Below are positions 5,827 to 6,092 of a stretch of DNA of 6,092 bases, one piece after another. The number at the start of each line of letters is the position of its first letter. Positions within the stretch are counted from its first letter, which is position 1. The DNA is from Fimbriimonadia bacterium (GTDB taxonomy: Bacteria > Armatimonadota > Fimbriimonadia > Fimbriimonadales > Fimbriimonadaceae): the NCBI GenBank assembly GCA_029824495.1, contig JALGXY010000112.1, positions 1 to 6,092 of the forward strand, given 5' to 3'. Made by a program: the position numbers and the translations under genes. The notes beneath the pieces are model-generated. The model worked only from the letters and a program-made list of their open reading frames with translations, made no database searches and was not told the origin of the DNA.

Positions 5827-6092
5827 TCCAAAGAAATGATCTGCAATTCTCCGGCCACACCGCTCGAATTGGGCAGGTTGATGTGATCTGTGCCGCAGAC
5901 AATCTTCTCATCGACATACTCGCCGCCTGTCACAACGTCATCTTCGATGCCACGACTTCTGTTGCCAAAATCGCCGCAATAGGCGGTGATGAGGGTGTTG
6001 AGATCGCGGGAAGCAATGGCCTTGTCGTTGCGAGAGTTGTTCTTCGAATACATCAGGTCGCCGGTTGCGTTGCTGTGCCCACCAATGTACAT
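5823..6092 (-). CDS. Unidentified protein, C-terminal part (cut by the right edge)
   Basis: A frame running from the right edge to TGA (TCA on the + strand, 5823-5825) gives 89 residues. The ATG at 6090-6092 lies exactly on the edge, so it need not be the true start, and the N-terminus and any signal peptide are outside the window. I do not recognise the family. The peptide is hydrophilic with many Gly, Asn and Asp, has two Cys (in AYCGDFGN and KIVCGTDH) that could form a disulfide, and has no membrane segment. Visible landmarks are MYIGGHSNATGD, SRNDKAIASRDLNTLITAYCGD and a Gly/Asp-rich EDDVVTGGEYVDEKI. The 4-bp ATGA overlap with the HAF lipoprotein start argues that it is a real gene on the same mRNA. 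Its composition would suit a secreted protein, but that is a guess. Confidence 0.7.
   Translation of the reverse strand: MYIGGHSNATGDLMYSKNNSRNDKAIASRDLNTLITAYCGDFGNRSRGIEDDVVTGGEYVDEKIVCGTDHINLPNSSGVAGELQIISLE

Noticed and set aside
1..6092. Mobile element, CRISPR array, tRNA or toxin-antitoxin system
   Set aside because: No terminal repeats, transposase motifs, regular spaced repeats, tRNA-like cloverleaf or small paired genes were seen on either strand.

Overview
The window comes from a free-living bacterium, most likely of the Planctomycetota (perhaps Phycisphaerae) or a neighbouring PVC lineage. This is inferred from gene content only: an archaeal/eukaryotic-like (type 3) prolyl-tRNA synthetase, a Tat-exported Gfo/Idh/MocA oxidoreductase, a Tat-exported metallophosphoesterase, a HAF-repeat lipoprotein, and moderately GC-rich DNA with few Shine-Dalgarno sites. 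No rRNA, tRNA, transposase, integrase, CRISPR array or phage gene is visible, so it reads as ordinary chromosome rather than an island.

Layout, left to right. (1) The 3' end of proS (+) enters from the left edge and meets a convergent S41-family secreted peptidase gene (-); their stop codons interlock on a palindromic TTAA. (2) A 67-bp divergent spacer carrying an imperfect inverted repeat separates the peptidase gene from a three-gene + strand cluster: an ApbE-like FAD:protein FMN transferase, a Tat-signal Gfo/Idh/MocA oxidoreductase and a small VOC (glyoxalase-fold) protein. The oxidoreductase and VOC genes overlap by one base (TGATG). The ApbE frame stops early, but a +1 frame right after the stop supplies a plausible ApbE C-terminus that would overlap the oxidoreductase start by 8 bp, so a frameshift (mutation or sequence error) is likely. 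(3) The VOC gene overlaps by 13 bp the end of a convergent - strand cluster, read right to left: an unidentified gene cut by the window edge, a HAF-repeat lipoprotein coupled to it by an ATGA overlap, and a Tat-exported calcineurin-like phosphoesterase 37 bp downstream.

The genes do not form a recognisable single pathway. The shared theme is export: the peptidase (Sec), oxidoreductase (Tat), phosphoesterase (Tat) and HAF protein (lipoprotein) should all act outside the cytoplasm, while ProRS, the ApbE-like protein (no signal peptide) and the VOC protein should be cytoplasmic. Coding density is very high; no gene-free stretch exceeds about 70 bases, and neither convergent junction has room for a conventional intergenic terminator. 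I found no convincing new multi-gene system. The points most worth a second look are the ApbE frameshift, a strand-asymmetric 38-bp hairpin inside the end of the peptidase gene, the tricorn-like rather than Ser/Lys active site of the peptidase, and a roughly three-fold excess of GATC.
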